Below, piece after piece: positions 6,756 to 13,650 of a stretch of 35,814 nt of DNA. This DNA comes from a virus. Within the stretch, counting starts at the first letter, position 1. The number at the start of each line of letters is the position of its first letter. Under the pieces are notes generated by a model, which worked only from the letters and a program-made list of their open reading frames with translations, was not told the origin of the DNA and searched no databases. The translations under genes were made by a program, and so were the position numbers. The stretch covers positions 1 through 35,814 of IMG/VR virus record IMGVR_UViG_3300010885_009406; one strand, given 5' to 3'.

Positions 6756-7024
6756 TTTGCCTCCTTCGCGCCAAACAGCGCCGTCCACTTTCCGTTTAGC
6801 AATCCCACGCGCGTCTTCACGCCGTTAGGGAATCGCTTGGCCAGGGCTTGCTTGCCGGTTGCGCGGATACGCTCCGCATCATCCCGGTCAACTCCCTCAA
6901 CCGCTACGACCTCGCCCGACACCATCGCGATGCTGGCCTCGTCGTAATTGAATCGCGCCACAGGGCCGCGCTTGCCCAAGATGTGCTCCACATCCTCAAA
7001 CTTAATCGTCTTGAATCCCTTCAT
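6752..7024 (-). CDS. Hypothetical protein (90 aa)
   Basis: A 90-residue protein with ATG at 7024 in an ATGA overlap. It mixes beta strands (IAMVSGEVVAVEGV) and basic helices (DAERIRATGKQALAKRF) and ends in GLLNGKWTALFGAKEAK. No recognised motif. Its basic character and position before the recombination genes suggest nucleic-acid association, which is inference only. Confidence 0.6.
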   Translation of the reverse strand: MKGFKTIKFEDVEHILGKRGPVARFNYDEASIAMVSGEVVAVEGVDRDDAERIRATGKQALAKRFPNGVKTRVGLLNGKWTALFGAKEAK

Positions 7025-7383
7025 TGAGCCTCCATAATTCGTTCTGCGGAAGCGAAATCACCGACCGCTTCCAATTGTCGGATGGTGTCCAACTCCTGCC
7101 GGATCACCTCTTTCCTGCCGTCGTCGTCTACCTCTCTTGCGATAGACCACGCGATAGCCGGAACCTCTCTGGTGGCCAAGGCCAACTGCTCGGCCTCCTC
7201 GCACCCGCTGCACATGCCGTCGCTGCCACACATCTCGTGGTGCATGCAGTCATACGGCTCACAGCATTCTGCGCGCCGTACCTGCATCGCAATCAACTCC
7301 AGCATCATGTCGCGCATGTCTTCTGATAGCGCGCCCCAGGCCTTAAGGCCCAGGACGCGCGCCTCACCGGTCAACTCAAACAC
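7021..7383 (-). CDS. Cysteine-rich hypothetical protein
   Basis: A 120-residue product if translation starts at GTG 7383, which has GGAG seven bases upstream and an 8-base overlap with the preceding gene; the much longer open frame upstream lies over that gene and is not used. Eight cysteines cluster at about residues 40-64 (AECCEPYDCMHHEMCGSDGMCSGC) with two histidines between, suggesting a compact zinc-binding module. It is flanked by acidic and amphipathic helices. Not recognised. Confidence 0.65.
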   Translation of the reverse strand: MFELTGEARVLGLKAWGALSEDMRDMMLELIAMQVRRAECCEPYDCMHHEMCGSDGMCSGCEEAEQLALATREVPAIAWSIAREVDDDGRKEVIRQELDTIRQLEAVGDFASAERIMEAQ

Positions 7384-7627
7384 TTGGCTGCTCCATTTCT
7401 GCAATGGTCTGCCGGTCGCAACCGCCGCACAGAACCGTGACGACGGTTGTGTTGACCTTGTGCCGGGTGAAATACCAAATGCGAGCGGTGGGCAAATGCG
7501 TGAACTTAAACCCGCACATGCACACCTCGTAGGTTGGGACCTGAATAAGATCGCCGCGCTCCGCCCGCCCATAGAATTCAGCCGCAAGGGCCGAAGCCGG
7601 AATGTTCCAAACCGTTGTTGCCTTCAT
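7376..7627 (-). CDS. Small zinc-binding hypothetical protein
   Basis: An 83-residue protein, start ATG 7627 preceded by GGAAGGAAGGAAGGTACAC. It contains VCMCGFKF near residue 36 and LCGGCDRQ near 66, two Cys pairs that make a zinc ribbon, with a beta hairpin (RIWYFTRHKVNTTVVTV) between them. It is the first gene after the promoter-like leader at 7628-7705, so it probably heads the operon running down to the recombination genes. Function unknown. Confidence 0.7.
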   Translation of the reverse strand: MKATTVWNIPASALAAEFYGRAERGDLIQVPTYEVCMCGFKFTHLPTARIWYFTRHKVNTTVVTVLCGGCDRQTIAEMEQPSV

Positions 7628-7705
7628 GTGTACCTTCCTTCCTTCCAATGCCAGGGAACTCCCCTGGCTGACATAACCCTACAGCCCCTGCTAAACCCCT
7701 GTCAA
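7628..7705 (-). promoter_or_regulatory. Candidate promoter plus leader hairpin (copy 2)
   Basis: Minus-strand GGGGTATTGACA supplies a perfect TTGACA -35 at 7700-7705. The -10 is poor (TAGGGT at 7676-7681, spacing 18). A hairpin CCAGGG-GAGTT-CCCTGG (about 7650-7666) precedes GGAAGGAAGGTACACATG. The arrangement repeats that at 4590-4661. A poor -10 with good -35 would fit an activator-dependent or phage-modified promoter. Confidence 0.55.
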
Positions 7706-7712
7706 TACCCCG

Positions 7713-8042
7713 TTATTCCGGGCGCAGAATCAACAGCCCGCCCCGGGTCTGCTTGAACTCATAGCCTTCGGGTGGGCCTTGCTTGCGGAGCGCCTTCAGG
7801 GTGCGCCGGGCTGCGGCATGCAGGTGGGCCAGGCCGATGCCCGGATCAAAGCCGCCCGGGTCAGCGTAGTAAGACGCATCGCTTACCAGGTCGCCCAGGG
7901 CCTCAATGTCCAGCGACACCACATAGGCATTGCTGAACTCATTGACGATGTAGCCGGATGCGCCGCATTCGCGATACACATGGTCGTCGTAGAAGACCTT
8001 GCCGATCCGGTATTCAGCGCGGGGGCCGTTGCCCCCGCGCAT
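7713..8042 (-). CDS. Hypothetical protein (109 aa)
   Basis: A 109-residue protein whose ATG at 8042 overlaps the preceding stop (TGATG). A GC-only hairpin covers codons 1-9, so initiation probably depends on ribosomes arriving from the upstream gene. The sequence is mixed alpha/beta with a VFYDDHVYRECGASGYIV segment and a basic helix (HLHAAARRTLKALRKQG). No family recognised. It ends 7 bases before the promoter-like element at 7628-7705. Confidence 0.65.
   Translation of the reverse strand: MRGGNGPRAEYRIGKVFYDDHVYRECGASGYIVNEFSNAYVVSLDIEALGDLVSDASYYADPGGFDPGIGLAHLHAAARRTLKALRKQGPPEGYEFKQTRGGLLILRPE
8017..8040 (-). other. GC-rich hairpin at a start codon
   Basis: GCGCGGGGGC at 8017-8026 pairs perfectly with GCCCCCGCGC at 8031-8040 across a four-base loop. 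On the transcript it starts immediately after the ATG at 8042. There is no U-run, so it is not a standard terminator. It would block free initiation and favour coupled translation. Confidence 0.65.
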
Positions 8043-8218
8043 CAGGCCCACCTCCGGGCATGACGGCCGCGCTGGGCCGTGCAGGTGGCGCAACGAGCAG
8101 CGCCCTTGCTGTCGGGTAGGGCTGCCCCATGCCGACTATTGTTTGGGCAGATGGGTTGCATCTGCTCCCGGATGGCGGCCATCGCGGCTGCCCATCCACT
8201 TGTATCAGGAGCCTTCAT
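8042..8218 (-). CDS. Small zinc-motif protein, first gene after the regulatory gap (58 aa)
   Basis: A 58-residue ORF starting at ATG 8218 with a strong GGAGG seven bases upstream. It has an N-terminal helix (WAAAMAAIREQMQ), CPNNSRHG near residue 24, and RCATCTAQRGRHARRW near the C terminus. These cysteines plus histidines could make a small zinc site; the basic tail suggests nucleic acid binding. As the first gene downstream of the extended -10 promoter it may be an early-expressed protein. Codon pattern and the TGATG junction support it. Confidence 0.75.
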   Translation of the reverse strand: MKAPDTSGWAAAMAAIREQMQPICPNNSRHGAALPDSKGAARCATCTAQRGRHARRWA

Positions 8219-8366
8219 CCTGTACCTCCATAACCGGGGCGGACTGGTTGGTCCTCTAACCCTTCGGTCTGAGACAAGTATAGCACATGGGTTTTTACAC
8301 TTTGTTAGGTCTGAGCGTGAAGATGTTGTGTGCCACGCTCAGAAACAGGGGGCTTGACAAGCCTTT
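8219..8366 (-). promoter_or_regulatory. Intergenic promoter/operator region for the leftward early genes
   Basis: This 148-bp gap is one of the two longest non-coding stretches. On the minus strand TGC-TATACT at 8277-8285 is a good extended -10; a matching -35 is not clear. GGTCTGAG occurs as a direct repeat at 8266-8273 and 8308-8315, 42 bp apart, bracketing the -10. CTGAGCGTG (8311-8319) and CACGCTCAG (8334-8342) form a perfect 9-bp inverted repeat with a 14-base spacer. GGCTTG-A-CAAGCC (8351-8363) followed by five T on the plus strand could be a small terminator for plus-strand readthrough. The repeats are natural candidates for a repressor or activator site. Confidence 0.6.
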
Positions 8367-9563
8367 TTAGGATTCGTCGCAACTCAAGACGGCGAGGTCT
8401 TCCCATCCGTTTTTTGTCAATACAAATGTCAACACGCCGGCCGGAGAATCACCAATGCCGTATCGCTCTGTGAACCATTGAGAGCCAGAGTCCAACGCCG
8501 GGCATTGCATCCAGGTGCGCCGGCCAACGGTGGCCAACTGGAACGAATGGTAATGGCCTGTCAACAGAATGTCTGCATCGCCAATTGCGGTTTGGCCTAG
8601 CGCCTGACCGCTCCACCATTTCTGCACGCGCGCCTGTGGCGTAGCGCCAGAGCCGGACTGATGGCCATGCGCCATGCCAATGATCGGCCCGCCTTCAATC
8701 GGCTGAATGGTTTGCGTAAGGCTTTGAGCGATCACAAACTTCACATGACCAAAGGCCTCTGGGTTTGCGTTCAGGATGTCTGCCGCCATTTCTACAATGG
8801 CCAGGTCGTCGTTGTCCGTTGGCCCTGTAAGAACCGGACGCTGCTCGCCATGGTTGCCTGGAACTGCGGCCACCACAATGGAGGCAAGCCCTGGCAACTT
8901 GCTCCAACGCACCAGCGCCTCAACCAGAAGCCGGCGCATGACGCGCACCTGCTGGCCATGGTCCAACTCAGCCGTAAAAGTTTGATTGGGGTAATGTCCC
9001 GCTACCTGCTCAACCAGGTCTCCGAGACACGGGACCAAGATTCCACCTAGCGGTCGGCCTTGTCGGCGCAACTCGGCCCATCGCTCTTCCACCTCTGTGA
9101 TGGCAAGACCAAATCGGTCAATGGTTGCGGCCGTTCCCTCTTTGCCAATCTGTAGGTCGCCAATAACGACGGTCAGCATGGACTCACCTGGGGTATCGGG
9201 CAACGCCTTGGGCTTTCGGCGCTTGACCATGCGCTCTAACGCTTCGTCAATGCCAGCCGGCGCTTTCTTTAGGGTCACATCGGCGCGGAAATAGAACGCG
9301 CGCTGAAGTCCCTCTGCGGTTGGCGTATCCCACGAGCGAACGCTTACGGTGTCCCTGGCCACATCGTAGACCTGTGGGTCCAGGCCCAATTCGGTTAGCA
9401 CCATTGTCCAATCCGGCTCTTGGGTCAATGATCGCGCGGTGATACGCCCGCTGGCCCCTTTGAGTTCAACGCCTGGCTCCCATCCGTCTGGGTGCTTGCG
9501 CTTTGGTGCGCGTGCATCTAATTGCTGCTGCAATGCGAGCAGGTCCTTAATGCGGTCGCTCAT
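8367..9563 (-). CDS. Calcineurin-like metallophosphoesterase
   Basis: A 398-residue protein; ATG at 9563 overlaps the preceding stop (ATGA). The last 270 residues show the metallophosphoesterase signature: GDLQIGKE, then PCLGDLVEQ, then VPGNHGEQ, then AHGHQSG and finally LTGHYHSF, in the correct order for two-metal coordination. The N-terminal ~125 residues are a separate region without motif. Related phage proteins are common near the end of late operons; they may act on DNA ends, nucleotides or cyclic nucleotides, and the substrate here is unknown. It is the last gene before the regulatory gap at 8219-8366. Confidence 0.9.
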   Translation of the reverse strand: MSDRIKDLLALQQQLDARAPKRKHPDGWEPGVELKGASGRITARSLTQEPDWTMVLTELGLDPQVYDVARDTVSVRSWDTPTAEGLQRAFYFRADVTLKKAPAGIDEALERMVKRRKPKALPDTPGESMLTVVIGDLQIGKEGTAATIDRFGLAITEVEERWAELRRQGRPLGGILVPCLGDLVEQVAGHYPNQTFTAELDHGQQVRVMRRLLVEALVRWSKLPGLASIVVAAVPGNHGEQRPVLTGPTDNDDLAIVEMAADILNANPEAFGHVKFVIAQSLTQTIQPIEGGPIIGMAHGHQSGSGATPQARVQKWWSGQALGQTAIGDADILLTGHYHSFQLATVGRRTWMQCPALDSGSQWFTERYGIGDSPAGVLTFVLTKNGWEDLAVLSCDES

Positions 9564-9787
9564 CGCGCACACGCGCAATCGCCGCGTCGGTGGCGGGAAA
9601 CTGTGTTCTGCCCGGCCACTACGCCCTTCTGCTTAAGCCATAGGGTCACAGCCGTAGCGGTGATGTCGGGGTGGGCCAAGGCCTCGTCAACGACCTTGCC
9701 CAACTCAGCATCTGCAATCTTCTCGCGCCAACACTTAGCCCGTTTTACAACGGACAACGCAAGCATGGATTCCAAGTCTTTGTTCAT
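9560..9787 (-). CDS. Small HTH protein paired with the metallophosphoesterase
   Basis: A 75-residue protein with ATG 9787 and GAGGGAGG upstream. The C-terminal half, TATAVTLWLKQKGVVAGQNTVSRHRRGDCACAR, has the form of a helix-turn-helix whose recognition helix ends in SRHRRG-x-C-x-C. It looks like small terS-type or regulatory HTH proteins in phages. Overlap with the phosphoesterase start means the two are translated together. It may direct that enzyme to DNA, which is inference. Confidence 0.65.
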   Translation of the reverse strand: MNKDLESMLALSVVKRAKCWREKIADAELGKVVDEALAHPDITATAVTLWLKQKGVVAGQNTVSRHRRGDCACAR

Positions 9788-9821
9788 GTATGCCTCCCTC
9801 TTTGCCGTATTACCGTAGAGA

Positions 9822-10961
9822 TTATTTCTCTTTGGTCTTTACACCGAACTGATTATCGGTGGGCTGTAGAAAGCGCACGACCACATTCAGGCATGCGCTG
9901 AGTCCGCCGCTGATGACAACCCTGAAATCTCCAGAGGTCATGTCCAGCAGCGGAGACCCGGTTGCAAGCATCATGGCAATGCAGGTGGTAAGGAACACAC
10001 GGGCCGCTTCGGTTGCGGCCTCGTCAATGCCGGTGTTGTCTTTAATAGACTTAAGAACTGAAATCACACGATTCATTCCGCTTTGTCCTTTCGTTAATTC
10101 AACCGCGTTGCCGATAGCCTCTGCGGCCTCACCGGCCTTCGCGCCCCAGTCTACCCGCTTGAGAGCGTCAACTGACGCGCTCAACGCTGGGTCAATCTGA
10201 GCCTCTTTCTTGGCGGGAACCGGTGCTGGCGTGCTCACAACCGCGCTCTGCGTGGCGGAAACAGGGGCTGTAGGGGCTGCTACGACAGGCGCAACGGGGG
10301 CTACGGCCACAGGAGCCTGAACTGCCACCTGCCCGCCTGGGTGCGTGACGATTAGCAGCGCCTTGTAATCAGCCTTCAACTTGCCGGCCTTCACCTTGCT
10401 GTTAGCGATCTGGCGCAATTGAGATTCCGTGACAGGCACACCGTAGGCTTCGGCCGGGTCGCGCTCATCTCTCGTGGGACAGGTCCAATAAATGATTCCG
10501 GTGTCGCGATCCATTCCGCTACTGGTCATGTGGCCGTAAGTTCGCGTTGGCTGCTTCTGCTTTACCCACCACCACCTCTTCCACTTGTCATGCCATTTGC
10601 TGATGTGAATGTCTGGGAACCCCTGGGGCTGCTGGACCCACACAAGTAAGGCCGCGCCGGATTTCATTGCCGTCATTGCGTCGTCCCATGACTTTGCGTA
10701 GCGAGCCTTGCCACCGAGTTTGGCAATAACTTTGACGGCCTCGGGGAGACTGCCGCCGTTATCTGACACGCCTTGCTTGTCTACTCGTTTGGTCACGGCC
10801 TTTTGAGCCGCAACGCCGTCAGCGGCGCTGTAGTTTACGGTGTAAAGCGATGCGAAGGACACGGCTGCCGCGCATGAGGCCCAGGTGCAGTCGTCTAGGA
10901 TGCCCTGCTTAATGGCCTCCTGGTCTGAGTACAACTGGCTTTTCGTTCTGTACAAAGGCAT
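9822..10961 (-). CDS. Cysteine peptidase-like lysin fused to a holin-like membrane domain
   Basis: A 379-residue protein with three parts. Residues about 1-205 look like a papain-fold/C39-type cysteine peptidase: DDCTWASCAA near 23-31 (candidate nucleophile Cys25), a GSLPEAVKVIAKLGG segment, LLVWVQQP, and TYGHMTSSGMD near 141-151 (candidate His144). Residues about 210-255 are an Ala/Pro/Val-rich linker. Residues about 300-379 have two hydrophobic spans (about 322-338 and 346-365) separated by a short acidic turn (LLDMTSGDFR), ending in FLQPTDNQFGVKTKEK; this matches the layout of small phage holins. It probably acts in lysis on the cell wall. The fusion is unusual; a sequencing frameshift is not needed because the frame is continuous. 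No signal peptide is seen. Confidence 0.65.
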   Translation of the reverse strand: MPLYRTKSQLYSDQEAIKQGILDDCTWASCAAAVSFASLYTVNYSAADGVAAQKAVTKRVDKQGVSDNGGSLPEAVKVIAKLGGKARYAKSWDDAMTAMKSGAALLVWVQQPQGFPDIHISKWHDKWKRWWWVKQKQPTRTYGHMTSSGMDRDTGIIYWTCPTRDERDPAEAYGVPVTESQLRQIANSKVKAGKLKADYKALLIVTHPGGQVAVQAPVAVAPVAPVVAAPTAPVSATQSAVVSTPAPVPAKKEAQIDPALSASVDALKRVDWGAKAGEAAEAIGNAVELTKGQSGMNRVISVLKSIKDNTGIDEAATEAARVFLTTCIAMMLATGSPLLDMTSGDFRVVISGGLSACLNVVVRFLQPTDNQFGVKTKEK

Positions 10962-11212
10962 TAGGAATTCTCGCTCTTGATGAGGACAGCAAGCGCACGG
11001 CCGGCGGACTCAAAGTCAAGCGCCGCGCTTACAGGATGACCAGCGGTTACGCCTTCAGCATGGTCGGCCCCGTCGGAACCGCGCTTCCAAAGTGTTCCGC
11101 CAAACGCGCTGTTGTCGTCGTTGGGGACAACGGCTACCCATTCGTCCGGGGCCGTGTCAACTCGCGTCCACCCCTGCGCATGAATCTGGTCAATGTGGTC
11201 GGCTGCGCTCAC
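10961..11212 (-). CDS. Hypothetical protein (83 aa)
   Basis: An 83-residue protein starting with GTG at 11212 in a four-base overlap (GTGA), with GAGGAGG upstream. It includes GWTRVDTAPDEWVAVVPNDD and a Gly/Trp turn (GGTLWKRG), then a helix (DFESAGRALAVLIK). No family is recognised. Its stop overlaps the start of the peptidase-holin gene, so it belongs to the fibre-lysis operon. Confidence 0.65.
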   Translation of the reverse strand: MSAADHIDQIHAQGWTRVDTAPDEWVAVVPNDDNSAFGGTLWKRGSDGADHAEGVTAGHPVSAALDFESAGRALAVLIKSENS

Positions 11213-11337
11213 TCTGGAACCTCCTCGGGCATCCGCTCATTCTTGCCAATAATCTCGCCCGTCTCTGCGTCTCGGACGATCTCGGTAAGCATACCAGTCT
11301 GCTCGTCTAGGTAGGCTGGCTCAGTAATGACTGCCAT
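11209..11337 (-). CDS. Small hypothetical protein after the collagen-like fibre (42 aa)
   Basis: A 42-residue ORF, ATG 11337 overlapping the fibre stop (TAATG) and TGA overlapping the next GTG. It is acidic with beta-hairpin character (YLDEQTGMLTEIVRDAETG, EIIGKNERMPEEV). Short proteins of this shape with a T-G-E-x-x-G pattern are often seen beside tail fibre genes, but no function is assigned. The two coupled junctions are the main evidence. Confidence 0.65.
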   Translation of the reverse strand: MAVITEPAYLDEQTGMLTEIVRDAETGEIIGKNERMPEEVPE

Positions 11338-13112
11338 TAGGAGACAGCCCCATAATAAAGTGCCGTGGCGCTTGAAGCGCCTGTCGTACTTGCAGGAAGA
11401 TCAGACTGACTTGCAAGGGTGTATGAGCGGATTCCAAAAATACCTGATGAGTAAGATACGAGGTTGTTGTAAATCAGTGGTGCAATGGTCGTTCCGACTT
11501 GAATGACGGCAAGCCAGTATTCCGTGCCAGCAGTCATTGTGTAGGTTGCAGGGTATCCGCCTGTGGTATTTAGAGCACGAGTCACCTTGCTGGAGCCAGA
11601 GTTGAAAATGGTTGTATCCGATGCTGTGCGCGCTTGCAATGTGAATGTGCCGCCGCTTCGGGTATAGATTCCGAATCGTGCCGTAGTCAAGCCAGATGAA
11701 GCCGTGTTGTTACCAAACGCCAGATTGCTGACCGTGATTGTGCGATACGGAACAATACGAGTCCAGTACACTTGTCCCGAAAGGGTGGTCACCGAAGCAC
11801 TAAAGACAAAATGTGGAGCATTTGGAATTTCTCCGTTGCTGACGCTTGTGGTTCCGAACAAATAAGAGGCCAGCCCAGTATTTGTAAGGTCATACGCTGC
11901 CTTTACTGCTGTTGCAGTTGCAGCAAGCGTGCTATCCGTAGTGCTGACTGAATCGCTCAACTGCACCACGCCAGAGGCGGAGGTTGATGCGGCGGAGTGG
12001 GAGTGACCAGAAAGGCTTACTGCTGTGCCACCCTGTGAGAGCGTTCCAGATGTTATGTTAAGACCAGTCGTGGCAATAGTTGCCCGCTCTGTTCCGCCAA
12101 TGTCAAATGACAATGTGTCGTCAGAAGTAATGTAGTTTTTTCCTGCTTGCCCAACAAGTTCTAGTTCAGCAAATCCCGACCCGCCAGCACTAACTCCAAC
12201 TGTTACGCTTGCTGGACCAACTACCTCAAGTTGATGGCTTGGTGCGTTGGTTCCGATACCAAACTTACCAGCGGGAGTAATGCGCGCTCGCTCTTCACCA
12301 CCTGTGCCAAGCACAAGAGCACCGTTGGTCTCTGCGTTCCACAAATACCCAACATTGGTATCTGCCATAAGCAGGTACATACCGTCCTCGGTTCCAGACC
12401 CAGATGTGGTGTTCAGAAGTTGAACTTTGGAATCTGCCTTGTTGATTTGCAGGTTATTTGCAAACGATGTGTGCGTGTGGCTAGTTGCTGCCCCAGGATC
12501 GGACCAGATCGTGTCGTAGTCTGTGCTGCTGTTTTTGGCGAGAACCTGTCCAGTCGTTCCGCCGACAGGTACGCCCTGACCGTTTGTTCCATTCGTACCA
12601 TTCGTTCCGTTTGTGCCATTTGTTCCCGCTGCGCCAGTAGCGCCAGTTGCGCCCTGAATACCCTGAATGCCCTGCGGACCCTGTGCGCCAGTCGCACCGG
12701 TCGCACCCGCACTTCCGGTGGCCCCGGTTGCACCGGTGTCTCCCTTAGTCCCCTGAATTCCTTGAGGACCTGTGGCCCCGGTGGCCCCGGTTGCACCGGT
12801 GTCTCCCTTGATGCCTTGAGGGCCGGTGGCCCCGGTTGCGCCGGTGGCCCCGGTTGCACCGGTGGCCCCGGTCGCGCCTTGGGGGACGGTGAAATTCAGA
12901 ACTGCTGCGGTGGCGCTTCCGCTGTTGCTAACTGATGCTGATGTTCCAGCAGCGCCTGTCGTAGTTGAACCAACGGATACGCTGACTACCGTTGCTCCTT
13001 GCGGCCCGGCCGCGCTGACTTCCAAAGTTTGGGTAACTGGAGCGACCGTCACCGTTTCCTCGCCTTGGGTAACCGTTACCGTTTGCTTTGTCGGATTTAC
13101 CGTCACGCTCAT
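11337..13112 (-). CDS. Collagen-like tail fibre
   Basis: A 591-residue protein. Residues 1-75 are beta-rich with repeated VTV units. Residues about 77-180 are collagen-like Gly-x-y triplets ([30 protein letters not shown]). Then [22 protein letters not shown], and a phage fibre repeat near residue 370-410 ([29 protein letters not shown]) lead to a C-terminal beta domain of about 170 residues rich in Ser, Thr and Tyr, which is the likely receptor-binding head. Collagen-like triplets make trimeric shafts. It is a structural protein at the tail tip, and its C-terminal part is expected to vary among relatives. Confidence 0.85.
   Translation of the reverse strand: MSVTVNPTKQTVTVTQGEETVTVAPVTQTLEVSAAGPQGATVVSVSVGSTTTGAAGTSASVSNSGSATAAVLNFTVPQGATGATGATGATGATGATGPQGIKGDTGATGATGATGPQGIQGTKGDTGATGATGSAGATGATGAQGPQGIQGIQGATGATGAAGTNGTNGTNGTNGTNGQGVPVGGTTGQVLAKNSSTDYDTIWSDPGAATSHTHTSFANNLQINKADSKVQLLNTTSGSGTEDGMYLLMADTNVGYLWNAETNGALVLGTGGEERARITPAGKFGIGTNAPSHQLEVVGPASVTVGVSAGGSGFAELELVGQAGKNYITSDDTLSFDIGGTERATIATTGLNITSGTLSQGGTAVSLSGHSHSAASTSASGVVQLSDSVSTTDSTLAATATAVKAAYDLTNTGLASYLFGTTSVSNGEIPNAPHFVFSASVTTLSGQVYWTRIVPYRTITVSNLAFGNNTASSGLTTARFGIYTRSGGTFTLQARTASDTTIFNSGSSKVTRALNTTGGYPATYTMTAGTEYWLAVIQVGTTIAPLIYNNLVSYSSGIFGIRSYTLASQSDLPASTTGASSATALYYGAVS
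12715..12809. repeat. 32-bp direct repeat in the collagen shaft
   Basis: Positions 12715-12746 and 12778-12809 carry the same 32 bases, 63 bp (21 codons) apart. They encode the GxTGDTGATG block of the fibre. Flanking sequence continues with further partial copies to about 12880. Such repeats allow unequal recombination and change of shaft length. Confidence 0.8.
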
Positions 13113-13462
13113 CGGCTTACCTCTGGCGTTACGCTTACAACTCCTTCCAGAAGCCTAGTTACAACTCCGCCACCAGACACCAATTCCAAATCCCAAACAC
13201 CGGACCATGGTGCTGTAAGTGCGGCCGTTGTTGTTGCAGATACGGTAATGGCAATTGTTCCGGCAGACCCTCCAAGGGTAATTCCCGAACTACTTGTAAG
13301 GCTAATGATTGTGGTGGAAGAATCGTATGCCGAGCGAACCTGCATCCTTGCTGTGTAGCCAGTCAGGTTAATGGCCGTTCCGGTAGAGTCTTTCCAGGTG
13401 GCAGTCAGCGAAAATGTTGCGCCCTGTTTAATCTCTAGATCGTAGCGATTGTCAATTGCCAT
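13109..13462 (-). CDS. Small beta-rich fibre-associated protein
   Basis: A 117-residue protein; ATG 13462 is chosen for the GGGGGAGGA site and TAATG junction. The sequence has alternating strands: [58 protein letters not shown]. This is the usual pattern of a small immunoglobulin-like or baseplate upper-protein-type domain that often precedes a phage tail fibre. It overlaps the fibre gene by ATGA. It probably connects the fibre to the tail tip. Confidence 0.7.
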   Translation of the reverse strand: MAIDNRYDLEIKQGATFSLTATWKDSTGTAINLTGYTARMQVRSAYDSSTTIISLTSSSGITLGGSAGTIAITVSATTTAALTAPWSGVWDLELVSGGGVVTRLLEGVVSVTPEVSR

Positions 13463-13650
13463 TAGTTCCTCCCCCACCGTAGTGGGCCTGTAATAAGCCA
13501 GAGGCCTAGCAGAACCAGAATAGCACCGCCGATGCTGTCCTTTGTGCTTCCGTCCGGGGTCACGGCAAAGGCCACAATCATGCCAAGCCAGGTCCAGGAT
13601 GAGGCGGCCGTATCAAGAATTGCGTCTACGAGTTTTCGCTTCATTACCAT
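13462..13650 (-). CDS. Two-span membrane protein, holin candidate (62 aa)
   Basis: A 62-residue protein starting at ATG 13650 (ATG 13644 is also possible). It has a basic start (MVMKRK), a first hydrophobic span (about 15-28, [14 protein letters not shown]), a polar turn (TPDGSTKDS), a second span (about 39-56, [15 protein letters not shown]) and a basic end (PLRWGRN). This size and topology suit a class II holin. It overlaps the secreted protein gene by 38 bases. Since the peptidase gene carries its own holin-like segment, which one triggers lysis is open. Confidence 0.65.
   Translation of the reverse strand: MVMKRKLVDAILDTAASSWTWLGMIVAFAVTPDGSTKDSIGGAILVLLGLWLITGPLRWGRN

Noticed and set aside
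7384-7587. Upstream extension of the Cys-rich gene to 188 codons
   Set aside because: The extra 68 codons lie over the zinc-ribbon gene at 7376-7627, give an Arg/Ser/Cys-rich random-looking peptide and lack a ribosome site.
8014-8199. Minus-strand 61-codon Pro-rich ORF
   Set aside because: It overlaps two better supported genes (7713-8042 and 8042-8218) in another frame and has no ribosome site.
8351-8368. Rho-independent terminator for the phosphoesterase gene
   Set aside because: The GGCTTG-A-CAAGCC stem has its T-run on the plus strand side, opposite to the direction of the genes, so it cannot end the minus-strand transcript in the standard way.
12231-12935. Long plus-strand ORF (234 codons) opposite the collagen-like fibre
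   Set aside because: It is the antisense of the Gly-x-y triplets and is rich in Cys, Gly and Leu because of that. It has no ribosome site, and all supported genes are on the other strand.
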